From the NCBI GenBank assembly GCA_022494885.1, contig JAGVSM010003677.1:1-64000 (forward strand): a stretch of 64,000 nucleotides of DNA, read 5' to 3'. Under the pieces are notes generated by a model. It ran no database searches. It saw only the letters and a program-made list of their open reading frames with translations, and was not told where the DNA came from. Below are positions 42,001 to 54,949 of the stretch, piece after piece; positions within the stretch are counted from its first letter, which is position 1; each line of letters starts with the position of its first letter. The stretch comes from Micrasema longulum (taxonomy: Eukaryota > Arthropoda > Insecta > Trichoptera > Brachycentridae). A program made the translations under genes and the position numbers.

Positions 42001-42918
42001 TTTTTTTTCATAAATTTTAGAAATAATTCGTTTTCAATAAAATGTTCATATTGTATCGATGATATTTTTATATAAATTCTGTTTTGGGTAGCAATAAACT
42101 TGCCTATCCATTAAAATATTCCTTATATTACTAAACTACGATTTTTTAAATGATACTACTGGAATTGGAAAATAACGTACCTACCTAACTTTTTTTTAAA
42201 TTTATTGATTCTACGTGTTGAAATTTTGAACGAAATGCGTATAAATTATTCACCGCACGCTTTTTGGTAATCAGATACACACTCTTTCTTTGGTCGATCG
42301 AAGTTATGCCCTTTGAACATAATAATTCTTAAATCAGAAAGTTAAAATAAAGGATTAAATTTCTTACGAAAACATTGTTGTTTAGAAACTCATTTACATT
42401 TTACATTTTGCACATTTTGTACATTTTGTTGAATGAAATCTTTGACAATGATTTTTAAAACATTGAAACATTATAATTGTTTGTATTTGCAAACAGTTAA
42501 ATAGTAACTCAGTGTGTTATGGACCTTACTTTGTTTAACGTTAAACTGTAAAATTTAAATAACTAAGACTATACGAGAAATCACTACTATTCAATAATTA
42601 TTTTAACAGCTTCTTAAGGAGATGAAAATGTCCACGTTTTTTTGTTTGTTTTTCATTCGGGGACACAAAAAAACTTTATGTGATAAATCTGGTGAACGGA
42701 AAAACGGGCGATGAGATATTAATTCTACGTTTTTCTTCATCAAATAAATATGGGCAACAAAAAAAAACTTATTTTTTTTGTCTCTGAAAGAAAAATACGT
42801 GATACTGATAGTATTTTTTCTTCCCTAATTTAAATATGATATCGATTGTTTTCCATCACACAAGGTTGCCAAGATACAGGCATTTATAAATTCAAACATT
42901 TTAATGCGTTCTCCTTTC
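42001..42918. other. Unassigned AT-rich stretch
   Basis: No frame or matched repeat. A small direct repeat of ACATTTTGYACATTTTG lies near 42400-42430. Confidence 0.3.
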
Positions 42919-43140
42919 TTAACTGCACGATATTCGAACGTTCTGACCTACCTTGAAACTGTGAGTAAAAAATTTTAATGCTTGATAAGCTGCATTTTCC
43001 AGTGGATTTAATAGTTCCTCAAACTTTCCATCGTGCATTAGTGGACCCACAAATATTCCCTTATTTATTTTTGCATCACTAATTTTAGAAAACTTCCGTT
43101 TGAGGTACAAGAAACCGGGAGTATTATTGACCATGGCTTT
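42919..43140 (-). pseudogene. Fragment of a transposon-associated invertebrate protein
   Basis: Read on the minus strand, it has QNFVKAMVNNTPGFLYLKRK, FSKISDAKINKGIFVGPLMH and an ENAAYQALKFF helix. This resembles, from memory, a family of multi-copy invertebrate proteins with a K-N-F-V-K-A-M...GIF-x-GPQI...AWQSLK segment, often annotated only as uncharacterised and probably encoded by a mobile element. Both neighbouring conserved parts are missing. It is followed upstream (43260) by a SINE. No function is claimed. Confidence 0.45.
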
Positions 43141-43259
43141 GACGAAATTCTGTGGGTGATGGAGAAATTCCGAATACATATTTGAAAACAGGATAAAAAA
43201 ATGCATTAAGTGCACCTACCCGTACTCGTGAGACAAAAAACATGTTGACCAGTTTAATT

Positions 43260-43452
43260 GGCGGCCTCCATGGTGTAGTGGTCAAGACGCTTGACTCACG
43301 CACGGAAGGTTCCGGGTTCGATTCCCGGTGAGAACACAAAAATTAAAATGTGATTTTTCTCAAGCCTGGTTGTTCTGTAATGTAATTCACCGCTGTAATT
43401 AGGCATCTTGGCCTGTTGTGGTGCAAAAAAAATGAGAATGAGAATGAGAAAA
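43260..43452 (+). mobile_element. tRNA-derived SINE (family S1), full length
   Basis: The head GGCGGCCTCCATGGTGTAGT with GGTCAAGACGCTTGACTC is followed by GGAAGGTTCCGGGTTCGATT (B box) and GAGAACACAAAAATT. The body ends CCTGTTGTGGTGC and an (AATGAG)n-type tail. This is the best-preserved copy in the window. The minus frames at 43124-43679 that cross it are artefacts of the SINE. Confidence 0.85.
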
Positions 43453-44264
43453 ATTAATCGTAAGACATGCTGTGTCAGAGCTGGCATTGTCATGGTGAAG
43501 GGTGATGCTATAATATGTTTATAACAAATTTCGCATGTTCGGAAAATACTAATGTCACATCTAAATCGTAATGTGAATTGTTGCGAGAAAACAGAAGCAT
43601 CTTTACAAAAAACATTTTCTAAAGATAATTCAACACAACATGTGGCAAAGTATAATCCAGAAACTATTTTTTTAGACATTCCTACCAGAACTGTTGGATA
43701 ATTTATCTAAATGACACGAAATAGGCAATACAGATTCCAAATACAGAACATTCGTACAATTTACTTAGTAAAAATGTTCTTAAATGCCTGCGCGACTCGA
43801 ATAAGTAAATTCGAAACCCATTATCATAATGTCCGTGTACATTCAAACAATGTTAAATGCCAGGAGATATTTTTATCACCATATAACAACTACTAACTAC
43901 ATACTTCTTCGGTGAAAATTGGAATTACTCCGCATACAAAAGGTTAATAGAATCATTATACCCACATCTTATGCAAATGTTTGCCTAAGTTTGAATAAGA
44001 AACCAACTATTCAATTAGCAAAACCAAACCGGGCATATTTTCAATTTTATATCATTTCTCAAGTAGAAACTCGTGTTAACTCTGTTTAAATGGCGCCCGA
44101 AGAAACGTCTCTTTTTTTTCCTTAATTTCTCCTCTCTCTGAGACTAGTATTGGTATCAATTAATTTATACACACGCGTTAGTTCTATTTTTGCATGTATT
44201 TTATTTTATTACTTACTTATTTTTCACTCGCACGCGTTTTAAAACTAAAATTTTAAAACACATT
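43453..44264. other. Unassigned stretch
   Basis: Two short frames on opposite strands (43453-43679 minus, 43711-43896 plus) are unrecognised. Confidence 0.3.
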
Positions 44265-44335
44265 TTATTGGACTGTTGGAAGAAACAGGCATTTGGCAAT
44301 TAGCCCCCAATGCATACCTATATGTATAAGTGGCG
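44265..44335. repeat. LINE-tail-like repeat, second copy
   Basis: GGACTGTTGGAAGAAACAGG then CATTTGGCAATTAGCCCCCA matches 41905-41955 with about one difference in five bases. Confidence 0.5.
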
Positions 44336-45349
44336 AGCCGTGATTTATTTTTTCGGTAATCTTAAGAAAATTACCATTAATTTGTATCTATATATAAGTA
44401 CATAATAATGAATAAGTAATATAATTATAAATGACTAGTTTTTATGTGGTTCTGTGAAAATCAATTCAAACAACAATTATTATTAACCGCACAATATACG
44501 TAGCTTTATTCTACACTATTTTAATACAATACTTGTACAAAAGTTTATTAACAAATAAATACCACAATGACATTCAGCAGTTACTGTCAACACCGAGCAC
44601 TGGCCGATTCCTTTTAAAATGAATAGTGCCAAAAACGGCCACTGCGAACGCCACATGTCCTATGTGATACATAATATTATGTCAACTGTATACTTTCAAA
44701 GAAAAACAGTTCTTCAAAAATAATGTTCCAAGTACTAGTTTCCAAATAGAGAATCTTCAAATAATATTTGTAATGTGCAAGCTTGTTTTAGTACTAAATA
44801 CGCTGACTTTGGTCAAAGGTGTAAAATATTGTTTACTTTTTTGTATGAAAGAATAAGCCGCGGTAATCAATCGGCTAGTTTCATCGTTCACTGAGAACGG
44901 GCTGGGCGCTGGGCGCACTGCATATATATATTTTGTAGGAAGATATAAATGGTGGTGGTAATTTATAATAAATGACAATTATTTTATATATTTTTGCATA
45001 AACATATTTATTCTAAAACATTATTATGGAAAGTCAAATATAATGGTAAACTGTGCATAATCGCTTATTTCGACGATTCGCCCCTGATATTTATATGCAT
45101 GTAAAAAAATAAAAATATTATTATGTAGGTAATTTTGAAGTCATTAACATAAATCAAGAGATTTTTTTTTCAGTCTTCAATAATAAAGATACAATTTTTT
45201 TTTAAATGAAAATAAGCTGCACCACTTTTGAGATGGAACTGTTAAAAAATTCAAATTTAAATGACGATTCTTATCGTTTTAAAAAAAAAACTATGAATTT
45301 AGCACCAAAATAAACCTATTAAATGGTAATATAAGCATTAAGATATTAC
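44336..45349. other. Unassigned stretch
   Basis: A minus frame at 44757-44978 is unrecognised. Otherwise AT-rich. Confidence 0.3.
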
Positions 45350-45610
45350 ATGTTATAGAAGGTAATGTAGAAGTCTAGGCATTTACAGGGGCATTGACAG
45401 GTTTAAATGGCCACTTTACACACTAAGTAACATTCACCATTCTGTAAAGTGTGTAAGCCAATGACAAGTCTTAAGACCTAGATTTCTATATTCCCTTCTT
45501 TAAATTTTTTTTGATCTCTTTTGTAATATATAATTGTTAATAACTCCAAAGGGGGGTTAAATCCAGTTCTAGTCTACTAAAAATGGGACAAGCTCAAAAT
45601 ATTGGCGGTT
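45350..45610. repeat. Dispersed repeat family B, folded copy
   Basis: Starts in plus orientation (GAAGTCTAGGCATTTACAGG, TGGCCACTTTACACACTAAG and ACATTCACCATTCTG). It then switches to the inverse (TAAAGTGTGTAAGCCAATGA, CCTAGATTTCTATATTCCC) and ends with AATCCAGTTCTAGTCTAC and GACAAGCTCAAAATATTG. The strand switch in the middle makes a palindrome-like half dimer. Confidence 0.65.
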
Positions 45611-46893
45611 ATATAAGCTTTTAATTTTTTTTTTAAATTGTGATTTTTATGTAGCATATTCATTTTAGGTTTGAATCATATTTTCGTAAATGGTTGTATA
45701 TGTAGGTCTTTGATTATGTAAGTAGTACTTGTAATATGTTTGTTTTATAGCTGATATTTTTATTTTAATATTACAAAATCATTCTTGCGTCTGAAAAATC
45801 ACAAATCTCAAGCCCACTGAGGTAAAAATTCAAGTAAAATTGTCATGGAAATCGAAATTGTAAAAAAAGGACATTTGTAAATCTTAAAATACATTCAAAT
45901 ATTGCAACAAAAGCTAAATTATTTTTATATAATGTTACATGATTAATTGACTGCTCTAGAAGTAATATTAAATTCGCGAGATGCTATCCAGAACAACAAA
46001 AACACCCTTGACCCAGTTCAAAGCATTGCATTTCCTTGAAAACTAATAATAAATTAAAATATCATACACTTATTGTATTTAATCTTAAGCTTTAATGTAG
46101 TAAATTACGAATTCTTTTTGGCGTGTTCGCCAAATACATAACCTCGAAAGTGAAAAAACAGGTTTTTCAAACATCGACCGTATTATTTATATATCTTGCA
46201 GAGCGAGTTAATTAAGTGATGAGATTAAATTATTATTTTTAAAGTGACATAATTATAACGAGTTTTTTTATTAATCGCACACCGTAAACGAAGTGATTCA
46301 ATCAATAATGGCTGGGTATAAATAAAATATAAATATATTTCGGGTTTCCGAATTGACTAATTTTTAAGAACTTGTCAACGACTTGTTGAGAAGAACGTGT
46401 AAATAAAATGACGTTTTAATTGGATATTTTTATATTTTGTAACCAAAGTACATTTTATAGAATTTAAAAAAGTAATTCATAAAAGAAAGTAGTTACTAGT
46501 AGTGAGATAAGTGAAGCAATTATTTTCAATCAAATTACGATTTATGCTTACTGGCAGAAGTAAGCTTTTTACATTAGACGTTGCAACAAAAGATATTTCA
46601 AATTAAAAATTTGAAGAAACCGCATACTATTTGAAAACGAAATGTGTCAATTTAATCTTTTTTTGTTTCAATTATTTAAATTTTTTAGTTACTTTGTATT
46701 TTATGTTTACTCGTTTATTACACTTTACGTCAAAGTAAAGAACTGGTTTTTCGTTGTGATTTAAGTACGCTGTCTTTTTAAAAAACTGTATTATTTTATT
46801 TGAATTCTACATTATTTCTTCATATGAATTCAATGATTCTTGGAGGTAAAATAAAATGCAAAGGATAATTGAAGTAAAAAATATAATAATATA
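45611..46893. other. Unassigned AT-rich stretch
   Basis: No frame or matched repeat. Confidence 0.3.
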
Positions 46894-47317
46894 AACGTAG
46901 TTATGCAGAAAGCAGCCAGTCCACAATTTTGAAAAAATGAGATATTGATGTTATCGGGTGCAGTAAGGTCAATTATATGTCCTGCTAAAACAGTCAGATC
47001 GCTTTCATACAAAAAAATGTTTTAATCACCTTCTGAAACCACCATGTGTCCATCACAAAAACGGTATTCAGTTTGCAGAAAACACCCATAGCACTAGAAA
47101 ATCTCAACGACTTTAAAAATCATTAAAACTGGTCAAATACATAATTAAATTTTTGTTTGTAATGTAAAAAAAAAACTAATATATTCCTTGTTTATCATTT
47201 GTTAAAGTCGAAAACATTCCAACTGTTGTTGAGATTTGTTTATTCACTCTTTTCACAAAGGTACTATTATCTCAGTCTCACTTTTCTATGGCTGGCTGCT
47301 TTCTGCATAACTACGTT
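46894..47317. mobile_element. MITE with 26-bp inverted repeats
   Basis: AACGTAGTTATGCAGAAAGC followed by AGCCAG at the left is exactly inverted at the right (CTGGCTGC then TTTCTGCATAACTACGTT). Length 424 bp. No transposase and no clear target duplication. The superfamily is unknown. The minus frame at 46830-47012 crosses its left end. Confidence 0.7.
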
Positions 47318-49891
47318 CGATTGTGCCTCAGAATACAAGGACCAAGGAAAAAATTAACAATAATTTCAATGAAGATCTTAAACAAGAAGTAATAATACGT
47401 TTATGTTGCGTTGTTAAGCCTTCTAAAGTTGTTTAAGGCGCCCTGCCATAACAATTAAACTAAGAGCTGAAAACCATTTGATACTGTCCGATCTCTTCAA
47501 AGTACCTACTTCAATGGACGATAAACGGGCTAGCTACTCAGTAAATAGGTTGTAAAACCATTTCGTTTTTAGAATGTGCATTATGTTCTTAACCAAACTA
47601 ATAAAACTTTTCACGACATTTTTTCTACACAATGGACATAATTACCGCCGAAACATTATAATTTCCTTACAAATGAAAATGGTCACGCTATGGTGGTTAG
47701 GAAAAATCAAGATGGCGAATAAAGGAGCGGAATCGTAAAGATTCCCGCGCAGGGGGTTTGACACATAAATGTTCGAAATCTAAATTTATGCTGTTTTGAA
47801 GCGACAATAAACACGCAGACCATAACCTTAGGCGGAATTTGAAAAAAGGAATGAGAATTGTAATTTATTCCAGATCTCTGAAGTTATCTGGAATGCAAAA
47901 GTCAAAAAGTAATTTGCAAGGAATCATTCTAGCAACTTTGGTACTATATAATTTATTATTATAAGCTGAAATATTTTCTTGGAGAAATAGCACATATATA
48001 TTTTACTCATCCACAGTTTTATAGAGCCATGTTATAGGGGCACAAGTCCATGTACTCAAAGTTCGAGTAAATCGATAAATACTCTCTATTATTTTTTTTT
48101 TAAGGAACTTGTAAAAAAATTAATTAATAATTTGGTGTAAATAAGAAATACTGATATAAAAGTTTATTAAAAATATTATTTTGTCAATAAGTTTTTTATT
48201 ACATTTTTTTTTAATCCACTTACTTGTTCCCTTTTAGCATCTAAATATTTTTCTAATAAAACAAAAAAAATACAATCACGTTTAATTATTTTTTCAGTAA
48301 AAAGGTATCCCTATTCGGTGGTTACAATATGAAGTCTACTTCCTACAGTTAAATATTTAATAAAAAAGTATTCAAATATCCAAATTAAAAAAAATCAATA
48401 AGTTTAAAGGAATTCAATGTAAAAATAATGACAAATATTCTAGAATGATTCATAGTTCTCATTTATTTTCTACCATCTCGTCAACATCGTGATCACATTC
48501 GATGGTCTAGGACCTAGGTTAGCAGAATTTTCCTTCCGCTTTCTTGTCGAATTCTCTTCCCTTATCCATGTTGAAATGACTGAAATATCCCGCAGCGTGT
48601 CACATTGGATTTTTGAAGTAAAACTAGTAAACTGAGCTCTCGTATTGCCAGGACACTCATAAGTATTGCCACTAAACAAAATGTTTTATTCTAATTCCAT
48701 GTCAAAAGGGAACTTGTCAATGGACTAGTCTTCTTTTAACATGGAACTAAAATCGCCGTAACAAATTTCTACATGTCATTTGTTAGATTAGAGCCCTTTT
48801 TTTGGAATGAGGACTAAAAAATATGCATTTTTTAAATAATCTTACATAAAAATGTCGAAATCACCAAAAGTGTGACTTGTGTCCTTTTAACGTTGATCGA
48901 TTCAATTATTGATGATGGAAATTATCGAAATTACTGAAAAACCTTATTAGAATAACAAACTTATCTGGGCTTTTCAAAACAAGTTTTAATAATGATGACA
49001 AAATTCGTGTTAGTAAATGGATCATGTTTAAGTATATTTTTATTTTTATTATGTATAAACATTGTAAGCAAATAAAATTGTATTACATCAAACATTAAAA
49101 AATGAAACTATTACAGAAAATAAATATCTCGAAATCCCGTTGTTTGTAAAACAAATGAATTATCTACGGTCTGTGACCGTCATTACAATAATGGCAACAA
49201 GTAAGTATGAACTATTTGTACGGATGTATTTTTTCTTCTATATCGGCATAGTTAAATCGAACTCTTTTTAATTTTGTAGAGGGGGAAAGATAATTAGTTT
49301 TTGAGTTTAATGTAGAAAAATTATTAAAACTTCTAAATTTAAAGTTATTAAATTATGTTCTGAATGTGAAATACCAGAATACCGGACGAGTGTTTTCGAC
49401 CCGATGGCTATTTTGAGACAAACATTCTGAAAGAGGAAATCAAATATTGGGTGTTAACGTAATTGTGTCCGTTTATTTTAAAGGAATAGAACAAAGGACA
49501 CAACAAAAAAACAACAAGTAAGTCAATAATGTATTCTCCTTCATTATTTTACAGCAAATTAGTCAATAATTCATAGCGCCTTCACCGTACACTGCTCAAA
49601 TATCGGATCAGCTTTGGCAGCTTTTATCAGAAGGAGGTGTCGAAAATACTCTTTCGTTTACTCAAAATTCAATTTTGAAGGCTTGACTTGAAATCAAATA
49701 AAATCATGTATGTAACGCAAAAGCACACACAATATCTTTTAGAGCAAAAAAAATTATTTCGAACAAGAAAACCTTTACCATTTTGTTTGACTTTTGGTGC
49801 TCATTTTTAAATTTGAAAAAAAACGGACATAATTTATGTTAAAACCGCATATTATGTTAATCGACCTCGATAAATCTATTGCGTGAAAAAT
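47318..49891. other. Unassigned stretch, 2.6 kb
   Basis: AT-rich. A minus frame at 48470-48679 (69 codons) has a more normal amino-acid composition (a cysteine, prolines, LGPRPSNVI near the end) and is preceded by a TTTTGTTTAG acceptor-like site. No family is recognised and no matching donor is identified. Confidence 0.3.
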
Positions 49892-50050
49892 GTTTTTGTT
49901 TTTGCACCACAACAAGCCAGGAGACCCAATTACAGTAATGAATAACAGCACAAAACACCCAGGCTTGAGAAAAATCACATTCAATTTTTGTTTTCTGATC
50001 GGGAATCGACCCCAGAACCTTCTGTGCGTGCTACACCACGGAGGTCGCCA
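49892..50050 (-). mobile_element. tRNA-derived SINE (family S1), with head deletion
   Basis: Carries the inverse of the S1 body (CACCACAACAAGCCAGGAGA, AAACACCCAGGCTTGAGAAA) and a damaged B box (GGGAATCGACCCCAGAACC). A stretch between the A and B boxes is deleted so that GTGCGTGC meets TACACCACGGAGGTCGCC. Confidence 0.75.
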
Positions 50051-50104
50051 ATATTTGCTATAAGTATCTGAGATAGAGCTTATATAGGAATAACGTGCTG
50101 TTAA

Positions 50105-50310
50105 GTAAATAACAGGATTTATCGATACTATTCCTGGCCGATTACCTTTCTTCCCATCCTTCCCTTGACCCATCCTTATGGTACCTACCTAACATCAAGA
50201 TAGAAGAAATTCAAAATTAGAAGATTCGGATTTAAAACAAAAACCAAACAACATTTTTGACTTCAAATAAAATCGGATAAATAGTGGTGGGATTCATCGC
50301 GCGTCGTTGA
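50105..50310 (-). repeat. Dispersed repeat family D, second copy
   Basis: Inverse of 16005-16195: TTCTTCCCATCCTTCCCTTG, ACCCATCCTTATGGTACCTA, ACATCAAGATAGAAGAAATT, CAAAATTAGAAGATTCGGAT and CGCGCGTCGTTG. The minus frame at 49775-50173 runs through this and the SINE and is not a gene. Confidence 0.6.
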
Positions 50311-53300
50311 AAACATTGTTACATTTTATAGTTCATTTTGTCATCCAGTGTCAGAAATTGAAGAACATTCAGATCATATTAAAGGTAGGTATCCATTCCA
50401 TGTTCCTATCCTTTCTCAAATATTTCCTAATCACAAAACTGAATGAAATTCGTTTTTCATTTACAGTCCGTATTTTCGTTAACACTAGCCTATTTATTAA
50501 TTTTAATATGTTTTGAATTTTTCACAGTCAAGAGGTTATTGATGGTAATGTTTATATTTATGTTCCATTGCGGTATATAACTAGAGTAAGCATGGAGCGT
50601 TCGAAATATGGTCCCTCAACCTGCGGCCAATTGGCATATGTTTGATAGAACAGACTTTAGTCTGTTGCGAGCATTCCCCGGCTACTTTTCTCCTCGCAAT
50701 TACTAAAATTCTATATGTACGCTAAGATCCTGCACAAATCGATCCGGAAAAGCGATGGTATAACCTTTCACCTGTGAGTAATGTTCTTAACTAAATCAAT
50801 ACTTGCTTAAAATAGCTATTTCAATGACAAAAAACATCTTTTTAATATATCAGTACTTATCATTCGTGAGTTATCTCCAGTGTCTGTCCTGTTTAGTTAG
50901 TCGGGCGTATAGTGAAACGACAAACAAAGGTGACGCGTATGCGAAAGGGAGCGACATACTGAATAGAACTTACAGTAGACCGATGTAAACAGTCCGTGCT
51001 TTTTTCTGTACTACTTGTTTTGCTTGTCAAAGTCGACGTGATATGACGTGACTATACTTGCTCCCTCCGCTAGTTAATCCGTTTCCCTTGGGGACGACTT
51101 TTTGGCTCGGATTTGTATAGAGTGTTATCTCTTTATATTATATCTCAATGATATGTTCATATTCTTTACTTTTAATATGGCGTAAGACACTTCATAATCA
51201 CCTTTGAAAAATACAGTGTTACAAGTTGTACTTAATTATTACTGTTTTTTAGATGCTAGACGATACGATCATTGAAAAACCGTTTTTTGTTTCTTTTTAC
51301 AACAAATTTTACAAATACAAAACACACTTACACATAAACAAACTAAAAATACCACCAGGACATGGCCAAGTGTGGGTAGACATTTATTTTTTAATTTTAT
51401 TAAAAGTACGGGGAAAAAAGACGGACAGGAAAAAGTGCCTGTATTATAAAAAAAGAAACAGTCAAAATAGATTTTATTTTATTTTTTTAAATAATTAACA
51501 CAAATTATTATTCTTAAGAAATGAATTTAACAGTTTTGGAGCTATAAAAAATGAGTCTGTGCTAGTTTTGATTTAAACATTTAAAAATCAATTTCGTGCA
51601 TGAGGTACAGATTTTAAATCCCAACAGTCATAAGCTGTTTTTGTATTTAATAAATAAAATAATAATTCATTTTATGATAAAAATATTTTTTTATCCATTT
51701 TCTAACTAATTTTGGCTTCGCGTAATGTTAGAAAATAGTCAAATAATGGAATAAGATGCAAGAGAGTAAACATTCATGTTTATTATGTGCACATCCGATC
51801 ACTTTTCCACTTCTCGCAACTTTTCTTTTGTTGAGAATTATTACGGGTGTTTTTATTACAATATTCACAGAATGAAACGGTTCTTGAGCGAAACATCAAT
51901 TTGTATTCAACTCACGTAGAAGGTTCATTGCTACCTTTACATAATATTTTTAACGCATTATGTTTACACGATGATATTGCAATTTTATACGGTGCAATTA
52001 ATTGTCATTTTCTTCATAATTAACATACTGCGTAATTATTTTTTTTAAATTTAAAAGTCCTCCTCGCTAGTATAACATATTTAACCCTCCCTCCCCAGTT
52101 ATGTGTAGTTAGTACACAATGCGTCTAATAACTATAATATCTTTATAAATATAATAAATATTGGGTTTAGATTTTCAGTATTCCTCCATTATACATTTAC
52201 GTATCGACTGAAATTATTTGTTATTAAATAATTAGTACTTATTACGCACAAAAAAAGGATTTTATCGGAAATTGGGGATAAATTACAAATATCATCCAAA
52301 GTATACTAATAACACTTGTCGTTACACGTCCACTACATGTCAAGTCACATAGTCCAGTACTAGCTACTTAGTAGCTCTGGGGAAGTTGGCGCGGGTGCAC
52401 GTTTCGCCCAAGTCGTTAGCGATACCCAATGGGTTTTTTTTATGTTTTCAACAGTTAGATTTGAAATATTATCATCTTTGAATTAAATTATGGTTAATTA
52501 AAGCCATTTCCTATAAATATTACTTTCCCTTTTTAAATCTCTTATTTTTTTTAATGTGTAGTGACTACACAGCACCGTATCGCGCGGGTTTTTTAGGACA
52601 GTAAGGGAAAGGTTAAATAGGACTAAACAGTATTTATTTTTTAATTTTCCAATACTGAAATGCTTAGCTAAATTTAGATTATATTCTTTAAAACTTCTTA
52701 GTTATCGTTAACTTTTATTATAAGAATCTTTATTGAATAAAATACACAGGTTATTACAATATTAATACATTTTAAGAATTAAAACATAAAGCATCAAAAC
52801 ATATTTGTCCCGATAAACTATTAAATAATAGTTTTTCATCAGACATTAGTTTTTATTAAGCTTCAAATAAAAGAGTACAGACATAATACCTATTGTATAC
52901 ATATAAAAAAATAAACATATGTATATATTGTTTTTGATGCTTTGAAAAAATAAAGTATTAAGAAGAAACAAAGAAACAAACTCAACAAAACCAAATAAAA
53001 AAGATTAAAATATTTTTTCAAAGTAGTAAAATAGAGGGAAAAAATGCAATTCAGTTAAAGAATAAACATAATATACTTGAATTTATTTGAAATTTTAGAA
53101 AAAAAAATGTAAAAGTAGTGGGTGCTCATAAATGCAATCAAAACAATAAAAAATAAACCATTTTTTTTCATTTATGTCTACAAAACTAATATTAAAACTA
53201 CCTATGCTACCTACCTAAGATCGACAATATGTAAATAAAATAAGAAAAGAAAACGTTAAAAAAGAAAATATTCAAAATGTATTTAACGAGATATAAAAAC

Positions 53301-53440
53301 AAAAATACTGTGTTTCTTAAGTGAAAGTTTTACATAAATAATAAATCAGTATGGAAACGTTCTGTCTTCTAACCACTTTCGTCTTAGTACTAATACTAAT
53401 TAGATTCTACTACGCGTGTCCCCTATTTTTTTCAAATTAG
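50311..53440. other. Unassigned stretch, 3.1 kb
   Basis: Mostly AT-rich, with two G+C-richer patches (50580-50760 and 50900-51110). A frame at 51253-51498 (+) starts right after an ACTGTTTTTTAG acceptor-like site but encodes a lysine-rich unrecognised peptide. None of these has support beyond composition. Confidence 0.3.
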
Positions 53441-53936
53441 TAGTGACCGACCGAAACAAGATTTTAAGCCGAAACCGAAATCGAATTTCGGCTTCGTTTT
53501 ATTTTCGGCTAAAACTGAAACTTATTTTTAAAATTTAAAAGTCACTTCTAAACACCCATAATTAGTCATTTTTATCGTTACACCTAACGAGTTCATTAAA
53601 ATAAGTGTTAAATAAAATGGAATAATTGTATTAATACATTTGTTTATTTTAAGCGCTTTTTAACTATTAATAACTTATATGTACCAGTTTTTCAATGTGC
53701 GCCATAGAAACATAACTTATTATAACTATAAAGGAATTACAAATATATAAACATGAAAGATCTTAGAATTCACGAGTGCGTAGAGTCACGAGCCATAAGG
53801 TACAGCCGAACATAATCCGACACATTCCGACCGCAGGTTTCGGCTGAGCCGAAGTTTCGGTCAATTTTAGTCTGAAACCGAAACCGCGGCCAAAACTCGT
53901 TTTTCTGGCCGAAAACGAACGCTCGGTCGATCACTA
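53441..53936. mobile_element. MITE with CCGAAACCG-rich inverted ends, possibly hAT
   Basis: The left end is TAGTGACCGACCGAAACAAG and the right end is the inverse of TAGTGATCGACCGAGCGTTC. Subterminal CCGAAACCGAAAT and GAAACCGAAACCGCGGCC repeats lie at both ends in opposite orientations. The flanking octamers (CAAATTAG and CTCAATAG) match at 5 of 8. The interior is AT-rich and non-coding. 496 bp. Confidence 0.7.
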
Positions 53937-54069
53937 CTCAATAGTGACAAAGTTCTCAGCTTTACTAGTTCATAAAAATTAACACGTATAAAGCTTAAAT
54001 ATCGATATTTAAACATAAGCAGTATTATAATGATGCACAATTTGAAATGATTACTCTCTTTGGTTTCTT

Positions 54070-54135
54070 GCAGCGCTGTGCCCTATGCATTATTAGGTGC
54101 GGAAAATGAATGATGATGATGTTGATGATGATAAA
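54070..54135 (+). repeat. LINE 3' tail with GAT microsatellite
   Basis: GCGCTGTGCCCTATGCATTA then TTAGGTGCGGAAAATGAATG leads into (GATGATGTT)-type repeats. It is related to 31531-31622. Confidence 0.45.
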
Positions 54136-54949
54136 TTTATTCTCTAACTTTGTTATGACACTTAATTAACTTATCACAGATATGAAATAAATTCATTGTT
54201 AGTGAGGGGTACCAGTATTTTATTGCTGTAAAATGTATCTAAAGACCCAATGAGCGTTTACAATTAATAATAAATAGTAAAAATATTTCGTTTAATGCAC
54301 CGCGTTTCATTTAGTTGTCCAATTTATTTGATTTTATTAGAACCATATGGCTAAATTATTAATTTAGCGTAGGTTCTTGTAGAATGCAGGTAGGTAGTAT
54401 ATATATTTTTTAAATTAAACTATGGAGCTACCTATATTAAAAATTATAAAAAAACATTTTTATTCAAACGTATTGTTTACAATCAAGGTGACACAATTCA
54501 CATTTATTTACTCTATAAAATATTATTATTATTAAAACACTCATATGTTTGCATTCATTCTTCTTCAGAATCATGATAGAATCTATCCTTATTTTTCAAA
54601 TTCATGTCGATTATTTTAAATACGTTATGTGACAAGTGCTGTTTTCTATTCGTTGTTTATAGTCAAATAATCAATAAATAAACGTACAAAACTCATCGTG
54701 TTTTTTATAACTTCATCTTTATGTGGGCTAATTTATTGTAAATGAATATAATATTATGATGTAAAACAAAACGAATTCTTGATTTATGGCAAATTTCATA
54801 AACACAGCAATTACATTTCTCCCTAAAATAACTTTTGTGGTGTTAATTCGGCGCCTTATTAAAATGATCATAAATCACAAGTTCGAAAATTTACAAATAA
54901 ACATGAACAGAATCCTTAGGGGAGGTAGGTATACCGAGTTAGTACTTAC
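54136..54949. other. Unassigned AT-rich stretch
   Basis: No frame or matched repeat. If the exon ending at 54950 is real, this is the start of its downstream intron on the minus strand. Confidence 0.3.

Noticed and set aside
43296..43679. A 127-codon minus-strand frame
   Set aside because: It runs through a full-length SINE, whose B box read backwards gives the familiar false peptide PGIEPGTF.
49775..50173. A 132-codon minus-strand frame
   Set aside because: It crosses an S1 SINE and a family D repeat and has no coherent domain.
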